From the NCBI GenBank assembly GCA_027943335.1, contig BSBK01002936.1, positions 248,001 through 312,000 of the forward strand: a DNA stretch of 64,000 bases, written 5' to 3'. The stretch's first letter is position 1. Every line of letters begins with the position of its first letter. Of this stretch, positions 48,454 through 60,368 are shown in pieces. The position numbers and the translations under genes were made by a program. Source of the DNA: Chamaecyparis obtusa (taxonomy: Eukaryota; Streptophyta; Pinopsida; Cupressales; Cupressaceae). Under the pieces are notes generated by a model. The model searched no databases. It had not been told where the DNA came from and saw nothing but the letters and a program-made list of their open reading frames with translations.

Positions 48454-50583
48454 AGTGGTATTTTTAAGTAGTGCGGCCAATTTTTCGTGGGCTTTCTTCC
48501 AAGGTGAACATTTGCAATTGCGAGTAGCTGAAGAAATTGATGATTTCTAGAGGTGGTTGCTGGGAGATTTTGCAGAGGATTTTAGGCCACCGTTTTGGGT
48601 CCTTTCCAGTATCTAATCGGATTTTGAGCATTCATGACAGCCCGACTTGCAGAGAGGTAGATGGATCAAGGTTGTTGATCTGTAGGCAAGATCAGTATAG
48701 GCATGGGCACACAAGGAGATATCTGATCTGTTGTGGTATTTTCAAGATGAACATTTATGATTGGAAGTGATGGTTTTAGGGTTGATTATTTTATGCATAT
48801 TTTTGTAACCCTGGTTAATGTTTTGACTCCTGTCTGTGTGCAGTTGAGTGATGTATATAACATTTTTTGGAGCCTGTAGTGCTTAGAATTCATATTTTGT
48901 AAAAAGAAAGGCTTTTCTTGGAAAACTATCTGTAGCATTTCTTCCTGCTCTCTATTTTTCCACATCCTGTAAGTTCTCATTGATAATACAAATATTGCAA
49001 AGTATTCTGTGACATGTTTTATGTCCCTATGCTTCCTTGTTTGGCTTATCTCTTATTGGATCGAAGTTTATGAATGTTTTCAATGATATCTTAGTTTCCC
49101 TGATTCCTCTTATTTTCATCTTATATGTGCACTTCTATGTTTGATCTGATATGAGTGAGTTTGTGGGTATTCTTCAGCCCCTGTCATTCTGTCTCATTCC
49201 TATGTCTTTTTGCTAAAGAGAATGTCTTCTTGTAGGTCATAGGTTGTGTCTAATTTTGAGGCCCTCTTATGAAATACTTATGCAAGCCTATTCAGTAAGT
49301 TGTGATCTCCCAGACTTAAGCCTCTCACTGGTTTCATTCCTCTATATTGAGATCCAAACCCTAGTTTTGGTGCATCACCTAGTAGGTAGATTTGCTTTCT
49401 GTTATTTCCCTTTCCATGCACTCCTTCTATCCCTTTCCCTCAAAAGAATTTACTTTCCTATTTTAAAAGAAAATCAAGGTGATTATCCAAGAGGAACCAG
49501 CCTAGAATCTGGAGGTCTCATCTCGGTTAGCAAAAGGTCCCACAAACTTGAGATGATTCCCATGTTATACTAGATTATCAAGACTATGAGAGCTTGAGAT
49601 CAGAGGCACAAATTCAATGTATAACAAGAACATTTAGTTTGACATAATTGTCGCATGCTAAATTAACCCTTAATTTAATAAATACATTTTAATTGAACAT
49701 AGGCTAAATTTATGATTAAATATTTCAAAGGTGAAGATATTTAATTAATTCTTATTAATTAAATATTTCAACCACACTCAAAAATTGGATATAATTAATT
49801 TCCAATTAATTTATTGCTGCCACTATATAATAAAAATAATAATTAAGCTAAATAAATACATCTATTTAATTATCAATTAAATAATATCCCACAGCCAAAA
49901 ATAGAATGATCTAAATACAGAAATCACACCAAACACCACAAAACCAAAGAATCAAAAAGACCTAAGGACCTAGATTCATACTCAGGACATAAGTATAAAC
50001 TCATGTTAATTGGATGAGTTTAGAAGGGTGGAAACACATAATCTTGTCCCCTACTTTAGGACAATATTTGGCTTAGGTTAGGATTTGGAACTGAATATTA
50101 TCTCCCATTTTTTACCATTGAGACTAGCGATAGGGCATGCTTATCCTGACAATTCAAGGAATTCAATGCCCAGTACCTGCAAACCTACGTAAGAGACAAG
50201 CATGTGCATATATGTATAAAGATATAACAGATAATGGTGGGGATCAACCAATCATGTGGACATCACAAGCAAGTAACTACGACTCCTTCCCTCAAGCACA
50301 TCAAGAAGAAATATAAAAACATACATGAACACCATACACATGCAAATATGGGGTAAGTATAATCATCATAACATTTTGAAACAAATATAACATCATGATA
50401 ACTTAAAACATATAAATGAGTCAATATAATCATCATAAACATCCATTTATTAAAGATTCACCATAAAGTGAGATACATCCAATAATCATAATAACATTGA
50501 AACATCGAAGCACACATACAAGTGGCCTAAAAGAGTTTGGCAAGAATAACAAAAAAGAAAACTTGGAGGGGTACTACATGGAA

Positions 50584-51655
50584 TTCAAGGATGGTCATTT
50601 CTCTATTAGAGGAACTAATGGAGAATTGATCACATCTGGTACTAAGACCAGAGGTAATATTTTTTAATTGAACTCTACTAAGGTCAGTTGTTTTGTTGTA
50701 AAGATTAATGATAGCTGGTTATGGAAGAGAAGGTTTTTTCATATCAACTTTGATAACATGTTAAAAGAATCTAACAATAATGCTATCAAAGATCTACCTA
50801 ATATTGTGAAACATCCTAACACTACATGTAGAGAGTGTGTTTTAGGAAAGAAGAAAATAAGTATTTTTGCAAGCAAAGGATACTCAACAAAAGGAAATTT
50901 GGAATTGATTCATACAAATCTTTGTGGACCTACACAGACTAGGTCATACTTCATAGATAACTACTTTATCATATTCACTGATGAGTACTCTAGAATTATG
51001 TGTGTTGGATTTCTTAGAGAAAAAATAGAACTAGCATTTGAAACTTTTAAGTTTTATCAGGATAAAGTTAAGAATGAGACAGGCTTGAAGATAAAGTGTT
51101 TGAGATCAGATGGAGGTGAATAATTCACTTCACATGAATTCAATACCTTTTGTGAGAAGCATGGTATTATGAGGCAGACTTCTGCACCTAGGACACCACA
51201 ATAAAATGGAGTTGTTGAAAGATGAAACAAAACAATTCTTGATGTTGTAAGAACCATGTTGGTAGAAGAAAAGGTTCCTCATATGCATTGGAGAGTAGTC
51301 AATACAAAAGTATACACAATGAATAGAGTAAAAATTAGAGAAGGTACATGCAAGACACCATTTGAGCTATGGTATGGTAAAACATCTGCCATGAGTTATT
51401 TTAGAATTTTTGGAAGTAAATGTCGCATTAAGAGAGATGAATGGATATGAAACTTTGATGCTAGAAGTGATGAAGGCATATTCCTTGGCTATTATACTAG
51501 AATTAAAGCTTATAGATGCTACAATCTGAGAACCAGGAAGTTGATTGAAAGTGCTAATGTGAGAGTGGATGAAAATTTTCAAGTTAGAGAAAAATATTAT
51601 GGCTTTAACCCCTATGAGATTTCTTTTGAAAATATGAATACAAATAAAAACAATA
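50584..51655 (+). pseudogene. pol: Element E pol: end of protease region, pre-integrase and integrase
   Basis: Codons resume after I with FKDGHFSIRGTNGELITSGT. Then the pre-integrase zinc domain LWKRRFFHINFDNM and CRECVLGKKKISIFASKGY, integrase LIHTNLCGP (first catalytic Asp changed to Asn), IFTDEYSRIMCVGFLREKIE, KCLRSDGGE then a TAA in place of the usual Phe region, and NGVVER followed by TGA near 51220. The C-terminal part shows ELWYGKTSAMSYFRIFGSKC, GIFLGYYTRIKAYRCYN and SANVRVDENFQVREK. Four or more stops. Confidence 0.82.
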
Positions 51656-53420
51656 TGTAGACAACAAAGAATGAGAATGAAAGGAATGAAACATATCAAG
51701 ATGTCTTGGAAATTGACAATGGCATAAGAGTGGAGTTGAGGGAATAAACCACACCCAAATATGTTCTAATAAATCATCCTAAGGATCACATCATTGGTGA
51801 TAGTAGCAAAGGAGCTACAACAAGATTACAAAATAGAGAAGAGAGGTCACAAACTACAAATGTCATTCTTGATCTCACAAGTAGAACCATAGTCCACAGA
51901 TGAGGCATGCAGATATGATTCATGGATCAAATCCATGAAGGAAGAAATGGAGTAGATTAACAAGAAAAACACATGGGAATTGGTTCCAAGGCCTAAAAAC
52001 AAAGATTTGATTGGTACCAAGTGGCTATACAAAAACAAGATGAATGAAGAAGGCATTGCTATTAAAAACAAAGCCAAATTAGTATGTAAAGGGTATTCAC
52101 AATTAGAAGGAATTGATTTTGAAGAAAATTTTGCACTTGTTGCTACGATTGAGGAAGCTAGATTATTCTTATCTTATGCTTCTTATAAAGATTTGAAAAT
52201 TATATCAGATGGATGTGAAATCATATTTTCTTAATGGAGACTTGGAAGAAGAAGTATACATTGAGAAACTTGATGGATTTCCTTTATTAGGAAATGAAGA
52301 TCTAGTTTGCATATTGAAGAAGGCTCTATATGGAATGAAACAAGTACCAAGAGCTTGGTATGAAAGATTGGATAAGTATCTGATTCAATTTGGATTCAAG
52401 AAAGGCAATGCTAATAGAAATTTATACCTAAGAATCAATGAGGAAGGTATCTTGATCTTTGAAGTTTTTGTTAATGATATTTTCTTTGGAGGAAATGATG
52501 AAATGAGTAATAAGTTTGTAGATGAAATGAAAAATGAATTTGAAATGTCTATGATTGGGGAGATGAAATTATTTCTTGGACTGCAGATCAGTTAAATTAA
52601 AGAAGGGGTATTCATATCTCAGAGCAAATATCTTAAAGAACTATTGAAATTTTTTGGCATGGATGATAGTAAACCCATTGGAATCCCTATGGTAACTGGA
52701 ACTAAGTTATCTTTGGAAGATGAAGCAAAGAATGTACCTTAGACAAGGTATAGATCAATGATTGGAGGTCTTCAGTATCTAACACATACTAGACCTGATA
52801 TTGCTAATGTTGTTGGAATTGTTGTAATTTTTCAAGAAGGCCCTAAAGAATCTCACCTTGTGGCAGTAAAAAGGATGTTCAGATATCTAAAGGGTACAAT
52901 TGAGTTTGGTCTATGGTATGATAGATCACAAGAATTTACATTTCATGCTTTGATTGATGCTAATTGGGCAGGGAATGTAGATGATAGGAAGAGTACTAGT
53001 GAAGGAGAATTCTTCCTTGGTAAAAGGTTGATTTCTTGGCTTAGCAAGAAGCATGACCACATTTCTTAGTCTACATCAGAATCAGAGCATGTTGTAGCAA
53101 CAATTAATTATACATGGATCATATGGATGAAGAAAATGTTGAAGGACATTGGAGTATATTTTGAAGATTCGGTTACTATCTATTGTGATAATACTAGCAT
53201 GGTAAATATGTCAAAGAACCCTATTATGCATTCAAATAAAAAACATCTAGTAATAAAGTATCATTTTTTGAGAGATAAGGTAGTAGAGAAAGAAGTGAAG
53301 TTAAAATATGTGAATACAAAGGAGAAAATAGAAGATATTTTTAAAAAACCTCTATCAAAGGATACATTTGAGTACTTGAGAGGTATGATAAGGGTCATTC
53401 CCTAGCCTACTCTTGAATAA
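51656..53420 (+). pseudogene. pol: Element E pol: reverse transcriptase and RNase H
   Basis: After a decayed linker with a frameshift (51656-51980): [40 protein letters not shown], frameshift at 52205, [40 protein letters not shown], and the active-site block VFVNDIFFGGNDE (about 52466-52504), in which the first catalytic Asp is Asn. Then KLFLGLQIS, a stop, RPDIANVVGIVVIFQEGPKE, RNase H DANWAGNVDDRKSTSEGEFF, YCDNTSMVNMSKNPIMHS and KKHLVIKYHFLRDKVVEKEV, ending KPLSKDTFEYLRGMIRV. It belongs to the same broad lineage as B and F but is clearly diverged. Confidence 0.85.
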
Positions 53421-53769
53421 TTAATGCAGAAATTAAATCAGTCTAGAAATATCATAGCGCTATTTCATTATTTGGACTGAATGCTTGATGCTTCTCCTAT
53501 GGGGGAGTATCTGTATTTGAATTGAGTTACTAAGAACTCTCGGAGACATAATGACACCTTTGACATTGATATTAATGGAGGAGAGAATGACACATGAAAA
53601 AAGGTATGGGAAAATAGAAAAATAGTATGAGAGGATCATTGAGGAGCATTTGATGATTGATGAAGAGGATTTGAAAAGATACTAATGCAGGTGCATTATA
53701 GGCATGTTTGGTATTTATGGAACTTAGATGTTTTTCATATATGTTTCCATCAATACCAAAAAAGGAGAT
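53421..53769 (+). other. Element E 3' untranslated region
   Basis: Non-coding. Two decayed polypurine blocks in the shared context: TTGATATTAATGGAGGAGAG (53565-53584) and TCAATACCAAAAAAGGAGAT (53750-53769), the latter next to the 3' LTR. Confidence 0.65.
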
Positions 53770-55137
53770 TTTTAGCATGAATGTTGATGGTATTCCTATG
53801 GGGGAGTATTCTAGTAATCATAGAGGAATGTTACAGTGATTATGTGTTACATTCATGACATATTTTTTCATTGATGTCAACATATGTTATTGACTGGTTA
53901 TTTAGATGATTTTAGACAGGTTGCAGAGAATTGTATGGTTATAGTAAAGAGAATTAGCATGTGAAAACTCAGAGGAAGACTACTCATGGTGTCATGGATC
54001 ACCATCTATGATCACACATGCTTATGAGTTGATCTAAAAGATTTATGACTGACTTACTGATAACTATTTCTCAGGAGATAGAAACTATGTTTTTCATAGA
54101 GTTGATTGCAAAACTTTATGAATAGCACTCGTGGTTGTTTGAGTTATGATGTGTAATCATAGGTTTATGTTGGAAACTGACCTAAGAGCTTATTGCAATA
54201 ATATGGAGTTGAGATCATACATGTGACATCAACTACGATGTGTGTATTGGCGATGACCTATTTGGAGGCTAACTTGGAACATGTTACAATTAATGTGATG
54301 TATGAGCTTAATTTATGGATTTGAATGATAAATTGATGTAATTACTATGTTGTAACATTGTAAAAGGTGTTGTGTACATCTTCACATGGGTCCATTTGTA
54401 CTTTTTAAATAGGATTTATCCTATAAAGGCCAAATTGGATATTATTGTTGTAACTTGTATATAAGGATTGAAATCCTTTAAAAATAATGTGGGAAGAGAA
54501 TGAATAATTGCATATGTGAGATGAAAAGGTGAATATGAGCTTGAGGCTGCATTGGTTACTATTTGAAGACTAATAGTTGTGCACTTTGGCACAAGGTGGA
54601 TCTTGCTTGGTAGTGGTTGAGTACTAGAAGTAGTTTCATAATAGAATTATTTCTATCTTAATGTTGTGAGGTTTGGAGAACCTAAGGATGGCTTTAAATC
54701 TCAAATATCTTGATCAGGTTGATATATTGTACACCCCTAATAGGGTTATTGCCTCTAACAAGGCTGGACTCCTAGTAGGGTCGATTCCATAATTGGGATC
54801 ACATTGTAAAAGACTCTTCACAGGTTCTGTCCTTTCACCAAGACCTGCCTATTGTAATACTCAGATCCTAACAGGGTCATAACTCCTAACAATTTTATTA
54901 TACTCATAGTGTAGATATTTTTGGGTACCATCCCCACTGAGGTTTTTCCCTTAACAAAGTTTTCCTTGAGAACAAATCTTTGTGTTCATGTGTATGTGTG
55001 CTATTGCTGCATTTACTTTTCAGTTTAGTATCTTTCTCTTTATAATAAGTGTGAAGTTAAAGTTTAAGTATAGAATATTAGAATCAACTAATTCACCTTT
55101 CTCTCTCTCAGTTGATTAGGAAATTGTTATTCTAATA
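53770..55137 (+). repeat. Element E 3' LTR
   Basis: 1368 bp, begins TTTTAGCATGAATG, where the 5' copy has TGTTTGCATGAATG, and ends TTCTAATA. It provides the uninterrupted reference that defines insertion K in the 5' copy. Confidence 0.93.
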
Positions 55138-55278
55138 AAATATGCATATATAGGGAGTCATAATTATAGTTGAAATGGGGAGTTATGTACTTAGACAGTT
55201 TTTCATTTTTATTTGGGTTGATATTCTACACTTGGTTATTTTTCACTAAGTGTTGCCATCAATGCCAAAGGGGGAGAT
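55138..55278 (+). other. Element D 3' untranslated region and second polypurine tract
   Basis: Starts with the AAATA duplication of E, then non-coding sequence ending TCAATGCCAAAGGGGGAGAT (55259-55278), which primes the adjacent LTR. It aligns with element C 35140-35312. Confidence 0.7.
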
Positions 55279-56313
55279 TGTTGAAAAGTGGTCAACATTA
55301 GATTGCATGTATGTTTTCATTTCTAGAAACACTTATTCCTTTGATCACTGTAAGTCACAAGGGCACAGTTTTGATATGCAGTGAAGTGAAAAATGCCTAA
55401 GTCCATAGTCAGTCACAGGCAAATAGGTACAGTATTGTGGATTGCAAAGATGCTACAGGATGAATTATGACTTGTGAAGTTATAGGATGATGTATGGATG
55501 TATGGAAGATCTCTATGTGTGAGAACAAATATTTTGGATGTGTAGTTTCATAGATGCAACTCTCTAAGTACATTTATAGGCAAAGAATAGAGTATCAAGC
55601 CTTGTGAAGTTGCATAGGTATTGGCTGACCTATGTTATGTTATTTTATGTATTGATCATGTATGTATGGATGAAAAAATGCCATTATAATGTATGTAAGT
55701 TCATCTATTGTAATATTATATGGCTGACCTTGAATTATGTTTTGTAAATACCTATTAAGGTCGACCTAGTTACTATACTCTTAATCAGGTATAAGTATAT
55801 GATGTAATATATGATTGAGTAGTATGGAAAGAATATGGATAATTTATGGATATGAGTTTGAGGAGAGCAGAATAGTTTGGAAGGTGACTAAGAACACATT
55901 GCAAGGATTTTCATTAAGAGTTCTCAGTATATATATATAATCTCTTTGTATATTAGGACAAGAAGTTGACTATTTTGTAAGTTCCTTAAGCACACATTTT
56001 GTAGACCCCTAATAGGATTTATCAATCCTTTAACCAAGACCTTCTCTATGTAATAATGAGCTACTAATAGGGCTAAGACCTCTAACATGGTCACTATACT
56101 TTAGTGCAGATATTTGTGGGTACCATGCCCATCAGGGTTTTTCCCTTAATAGGGTTTCCTCAAGAACAAAAATAATGGTGTCATGAGTTATCTTGTGTAT
56201 GTATACTATGCATGGATATTTTCTTTAAGTTTTATATTTGTTAAGTGGTTGAAGAAATCATATAAGTGTTGTAATATTGATTCACCCCCTCTCAATATTA
56301 CCAAATCCTAACA
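55279..56313 (+). repeat. Element D 3' LTR
   Basis: About 1035 bp, TGTTGAAAAGTGG to AAATCCTAACA. The 3' part has CCTAATAGGATTTATCAATC and TAACATGGTCAC repeats, a GGGTACCATGCCCATCAGGG block (56118-56137) and GATTCACCCCCTCTCAATAT before the end. It is diverged from the C LTR but similar in length and plan. It is assigned to D by the adjacent polypurine tract. Confidence 0.78.
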
Positions 56314-56384
56314 ACATATACACATACATATACATATCTATACATATTTATGTATATATAACTATAAATATACATATACACATG

Positions 56385-56417
<33 letters not shown>

Positions 56418-56483
56418 GTACATACATACACACACACACATACATATATACATACATACATACATACATGTACATCTATACAT
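56314..56483. repeat. CATA/TACA microsatellite
   Basis: About 170 bases of imperfect (CATATA)n and (CATACA)n directly beside the D LTR end. Open frames here (His-Ile repeats) are not genes. Confidence 0.92.
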
Positions 56484-56925
56484 AAGAGACTATTGTAGGG
56501 GGTATCTCTTTACATCATATCTACCTAATATATCCATTTTTCTATGCTAATATGACCATTAGTCAGTACATTGATCCTCTCAAGCTAAGATGATGATAAA
56601 ATATCACCATTATTTGCCACAAGATTTGCAAATGAGGTGATGTCTACATTGAAAAAGCCCACATGAAATAGGGTTGGATTTTCTACAACTTTCTTCTTCT
56701 TGGAAATTGTTTAAGCATAATTTTTTTTAACAGTGAGCCCTTTTTTCTGATCATTCTTCATCTCTAAAATAACCACAACAATCACATGTTTGTATTCACT
56801 TTTTGACAAAGCCCCTACCATTTTGAGGAAATGTAGATAGTTCAAAAAGATCACATATTTTTGTGAAACATTCCTCCAATAATACTCCATTAATAACAAT
56901 GGTTGCAGGTTATTGGTCATATGAC
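56484..56925 (-). pseudogene. Possible coding relic, unknown
   Basis: A minus-strand frame from 56920 (MTNNLQPLLLMEYYWRNVSQ) continues past one stop near 56711 as KKKKVVENPTLFHVGFFNVD and ITSFANLVANNGDIL, to about 56500. Around 140 codons have two or three stops. I recognise no family. It may be an exon or a transposon relic. 56926-57085 shows nothing. Confidence 0.25.
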
Positions 56926-57085
56926 TTTCTTTATCGCTAGAAACAAACCTTTATGTGGAAAGTTAAAAAGCATACAAAGTTAATTGTCAATATCATCTTC
57001 TCCACAACTACAAAAATATTGAAGTTCACTTTTTTTTCTATGCTTCTCTTTCAATACTCTGTAACTACACCACTCTAGTATTCCT

Positions 57086-57395
57086 TTAGGCCCCGTTTGG
57101 TTGAGGAATTAGAATTGGATTCAAAACCTTATTATCTCAAAATAAGGTTTTGAAATTCCAGTTTTGTGTATTTGGAAGATAGTTTCGACCATTTGGTTGA
57201 CCCAAAAGATGACTAAGACAATCCATCTTCTACATTTGGTTGTCATTTTTGAAATTAGAATTAGAACTGAGAAATTCCTATTTTTGTGTTTGGTTCTACA
57301 ATTTCAAATTGGAATTTTGATTACATTATCCATTTCTATGTTTGGTTCTACATTTTGAATTGCAATTGGAATTTGACAAGAAAAAAATTAAGTTT
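57086..57395. mobile_element. Tourist/PIF-Harbinger-like terminus with TTTGGTT repeats
   Basis: GGCCCCGTTTGGTT at 57089-57102, preceded by TTA (57086-57088), is the classic end of plant Tourist-type elements with a TTA target site. A TTTGGTT.. motif recurs at about 57191, 57234, 57288 and 57340. The last two sit in a 52-bp repeat with TTTGGTTCTACA and AATTGGAATTTTG. A hairpin TTCAAAACCTTATT..AATAAGGTTTTGAA lies at about 57119-57153. I cannot find the opposite terminus. 57396-57640 is AT-rich filler. Confidence 0.45.
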
Positions 57396-57640
57396 TTTTA
57401 ATTATTATAGAATGTTTAATTTGACATTTCATTTATTTTGTCCATTTTTTATTTTTTTTTTATTTTATTAATTTATATTTTTATATAGTAAATCATAAAC
57501 AAAATTTAATTTTTTTCACTTATATTCTAAATGGTAAACTTAAATTTTTTAATAATTTTATAGATTATCATAAACCATATTATAACTAGAAAATAATCAT
57601 TGCATTGCTCGATATCACATCAAAATATAAATAAGTCTTA

Positions 57641-58130
57641 TAGTCCACATATATAACTATTTCTGCATAATGACCGAGCAAAGTAGTGTGATTGTTGCAC
57701 AAAGAAAATATTATAGAAAGATGACATCAGCTTTATAGGTAGCCTCTGCTTTTTCCATTGATGTAATATGGGTGACAATAGTTGTCTCAAGTGCCTTGCA
57801 AGACTTTCACTCATCATCCACAACAAGTATATGTGTAGAAGGTGCATATGATGTAGACAACGATGGGGTGTCATCAACCCACCAAAAGTAGTCACATCCA
57901 CTGCCATCCTACAATATAAATCTGAGTTACTATTGCTATAATGACTAATATTTATTCTTTGTAAACATTTCAATATTGTGCAATTAACAACCTTTTTCTT
58001 ATTTATTCAAGTCCAAAATTTATGCTTTGGATTAGTGTCTATGTGTGATGTCCTCAACACGCAGTGCACTCCATCACCATAGTCACACATAGGGACATTT
58101 ATCATAGCCATCACCACTTTATCAAACAAA
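57641..58130 (-). pseudogene. GRF-type zinc finger relic and downstream coding remnant
   Basis: Minus strand at about 58010-58130 reads NLFDKVVMAMINVPMCDYGD then GVHCVLRTSHIDTNPKHKFW. The spacing C-x(6)-C followed by LRTS, NP and a basic-aromatic residue resembles the plant GRF zinc finger (C..G..lrTS.t..NpGr.Fw.C). The final Cys is missing and a TGA follows. A further minus frame at 57638-57973 may be its continuation but shows no domain. GRF fingers are common in plant transposon-related proteins. The call rests on a short motif. Confidence 0.4.
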
Positions 58131-58521
58131 TTTTTGTTCATTCATACTATTGAAGAAACCAAACTTAGTATTGGAGACAAATAACAACATTCATATAACA
58201 ACATGACTATTTTCTATCAATACAAAACAAAAAAGTTTCATTTATGTTGATATTACGAATTTATACAAAAAATACAATGAAACATTTATAGCATTAGATA
58301 GAAGATGGGGAAGAACAATATCCATGAGCTGAATGGTGGTTTGAAATCACACCGTTAAATAAGAAAACATAGGAAAATCCACACTCTATGCCCTTATGCC
58401 CCACATTCAGCAAGCAACCATCTCATATCCCGCTCATTCTTCCCATTATTGTCTTTATTTTTAAATGGTCAATCCTGCGTCTACAAACTAAACATGATAG
58501 AAAAAGTAAAACTTGTTTATT
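58131..58521. other. No gene seen
   Basis: AT-rich sequence without a convincing frame, repeat or RNA gene. Confidence 0.5.
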
Positions 58522-59229
58522 TTTAAATGAAATACACCAAGGAGTACCATCATAAATATTGACCGTTTATGAACATGAACAGTAGAAAATCATCATATAT
58601 CTCATTTTTTTATTAGTGTATGTGGAGTCTCACACGTTTGTGTACATCAGATTTTTTTATTACATGGTTCATTGCATTCGATTGTGTATATTTTTTTTTT
58701 CATCAATATTTCGAATCACACTTTGTGATCCATCATCAAGATGAAAGAGAGAAAAATGATGGACTTTTCTTTCAATCCTTTTTCTCTCTTTCATCTTAAT
58801 GAAGGATCACAAAGTGTGATCAGAAAATTTGATGCCAAAAATATCTACACAATCAAATCCAGAAGCTATTTCAAACATTTTTAATATTAGCATATGTGTA
58901 GTCTTAGACCTATCCATTTATGTTTCTGTACCTATCATGTTGTTTTGAAAAATGAATGAAATATCAAAAGAAATTCTAGATGAAATAGAGCATTGAACCA
59001 AGTAGAATTATTCCACTTAATTTCATAATGCAATAGTAATAACAAGATGGTTAGGATATATACATATAACATGGGACAAAATCATGAACAATATAGTCAT
59101 CTACCAAAACACATTTATATTACCATCTCTTCTAAAGAACTATAAATGGACAGTTCTAAGAGTACACCTTGACAATGCATTAACTTAAGCATCCATCATG
59201 TGGTACTCCTTAGTGTATTCCACTTAAAT
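58522..59229. mobile_element. About 0.7-kb inverted-repeat element (MITE-like)
   Basis: The left arm TTTAAATGAAATACACCAAG with GAGTACCA (58522-58549) is matched in reverse complement at 59201-59228 (TTTAAGTGGAATACACTAAG, GAGTACCA), with three differences in 28 bases. The interior has no ORF and contains the long hairpin at 58716-58819. Target duplication is not resolved. It could be a non-autonomous DNA transposon or a chance remnant of a larger inverted duplication. Confidence 0.45.
58716..58819. repeat. 104-bp near-perfect hairpin
   Basis: Arms of about 43 bases: TCACACTTTGTGATCCATCA and onward to GAAAGAGAGAAAAATG on the left, and the reverse complement with about three mismatches on the right, with a loop of about 15 bases. 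It could be a short foldback transposon and a source of small RNA. Confidence 0.85.
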
Positions 59230-59592
59230 ATGTTAAAATCAACAAGACTAACAAATGCAAGAATATGTCTATAAACTTGCACAGTCATACTGAATCACAA
59301 GAGATGAAAGAGAGAATAACTAATTTCTGAATTGCTCAAATAAATAATTAATGCATTTAACATAATTTAATTTAATGTAACATTAATATTTATCAGAGGA
59401 AAATCTCCATCGATCTTCCATTTCTCCAGTCTGATATAAATAATGACTTGCCCAGAGTTGTGGAGAAATTCATCAAGATCTCACTGAAGAAAAATATCAA
59501 ACATGTTGATGTCACATTCCCCCTTCATCATTCTATCACACCAATTATTTTTTCCAACAATAATAATCTAAAATATTAAATCTTTGTGAAGA

Positions 59593-59862
59593 GTATAGTC
59601 AAAAAGATAGAGTCCCATTTTCTGTGACTTCAGAGCTAATGAAAAGGCATAATGAGTGGTTGGACTCTATCTTTGTCACTATACTAAATTTTTAGATAAC
59701 AAAGATATTTATTGAAGTAACAATTTACATAACATCCAATAAAATTACATCAGATCTAGATAGGAGAAGAGTATAGTGACATAGATAGAGTCTCATTTCC
59801 TATCACTTCATACCTAATGAAAAGGCATAATGAGTGGTTGGAATCTATCTATGTCACTATAC
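59593..59862. repeat. Tandem pair of 92-bp foldback units
   Basis: Units at 59593-59684 and 59771-59862. Each has about 22-bp terminal inverted repeats (GTATAGTGACATAGATAGAG on the second copy, one mismatch between its arms; two in the first). The sequence after each unit (TAAATTT.TAGAT.ACAAAG, then AAGTAACAATTTACATAACA) is also duplicated, so the whole 178-bp block was copied in tandem. No ORF. Confidence 0.88.
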
Positions 59863-59919
59863 TAAATTTATAGATACAAAGACATTTATTAAAGTAACAA
59901 TTTACATAACATCTAGTAA

Positions 59920-60368
59920 TTACTTCAGATTTGACCTTGATTATAGATACCAATTTGAATGATAGCATTGTTATTTTTCCTATAAAAGATTCTAGGAGAG
60001 ATCAGAGACATTATAAAGTATTGTGAATAGAAGATAATAACAAGAATAAAAAACACATTCAAAGGGTAAGGAACAGTTGTAGAACCACATGTTTCTTTAT
60101 AATGCCACAAATAATTCATGGAGTCACTGTCATAATTTAAGAGTAGGAGGTACATCAAAGAAAGCCAACATTAATGTAAAGTTGCTATTATACAAGATAC
60201 ATATAAGGTTATTAATGAAAATGTCTGTTACTAGATAGATGAGGGACATTTTCATATTATCGTTAAGAGATAGTTTCATAATGTAGTAAACTTTTCACAA
60301 TAATACATATATATACCATTTTATTTCTAGTGGACATAGAGTAAAGACATGATCCTATCTAGAAGGGC
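59920..60368. other. No gene seen
   Basis: A 77-codon minus frame at 59925-60158 has hydrophobic stretches but no recognisable domain, and lies in AT-rich DNA. I do not call it a gene. Confidence 0.45.

Larger units (their letters stand above)
47006..49626. mobile_element. Insertion J: 2.6-kb solo-LTR-like sequence rich in long hairpins
   Basis: Starts TGTTGCCCAAATTTCC and ends AATGTATAACA, with a perfect target duplication AGAAC (47001-47005 and 49627-49631). It has no primer site, gag or pol motif, and is clearly richer in G+C than its surroundings from 47030 to 48720. It holds four GTGTTTTCGACC repeats (47072-47222) and eight long inverted repeats (47291-48453). A solo LTR of a large gypsy-type element is the simplest reading; a non-autonomous hairpin-rich element is the alternative. 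Open frames at 47342, 47529, 48537 and 49244 show no coding signal. Confidence 0.75.
46230..50578 (-). repeat. Element I right LTR (5' LTR), split by J
   Basis: 46230-47005 and 49632-50578 together give about 1.72 kb, the partner of 42758-44593. The AGAAC at 47001-47005 is duplicated at 49627-49631 on either side of J. Confidence 0.9.

Noticed and set aside
49244..49573. 109-codon plus frame
   Set aside because: It lies in the terminal part of J, with no recognisable domain and no start context.
56277..56498. His-Ile and Tyr-Met repeat frames
   Set aside because: They are translations of the CATA microsatellite.
59925..60158. 77-codon hydrophobic minus frame
   Set aside because: AT-rich DNA often yields Ile/Leu/Phe-rich frames. 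There is no family match by eye.
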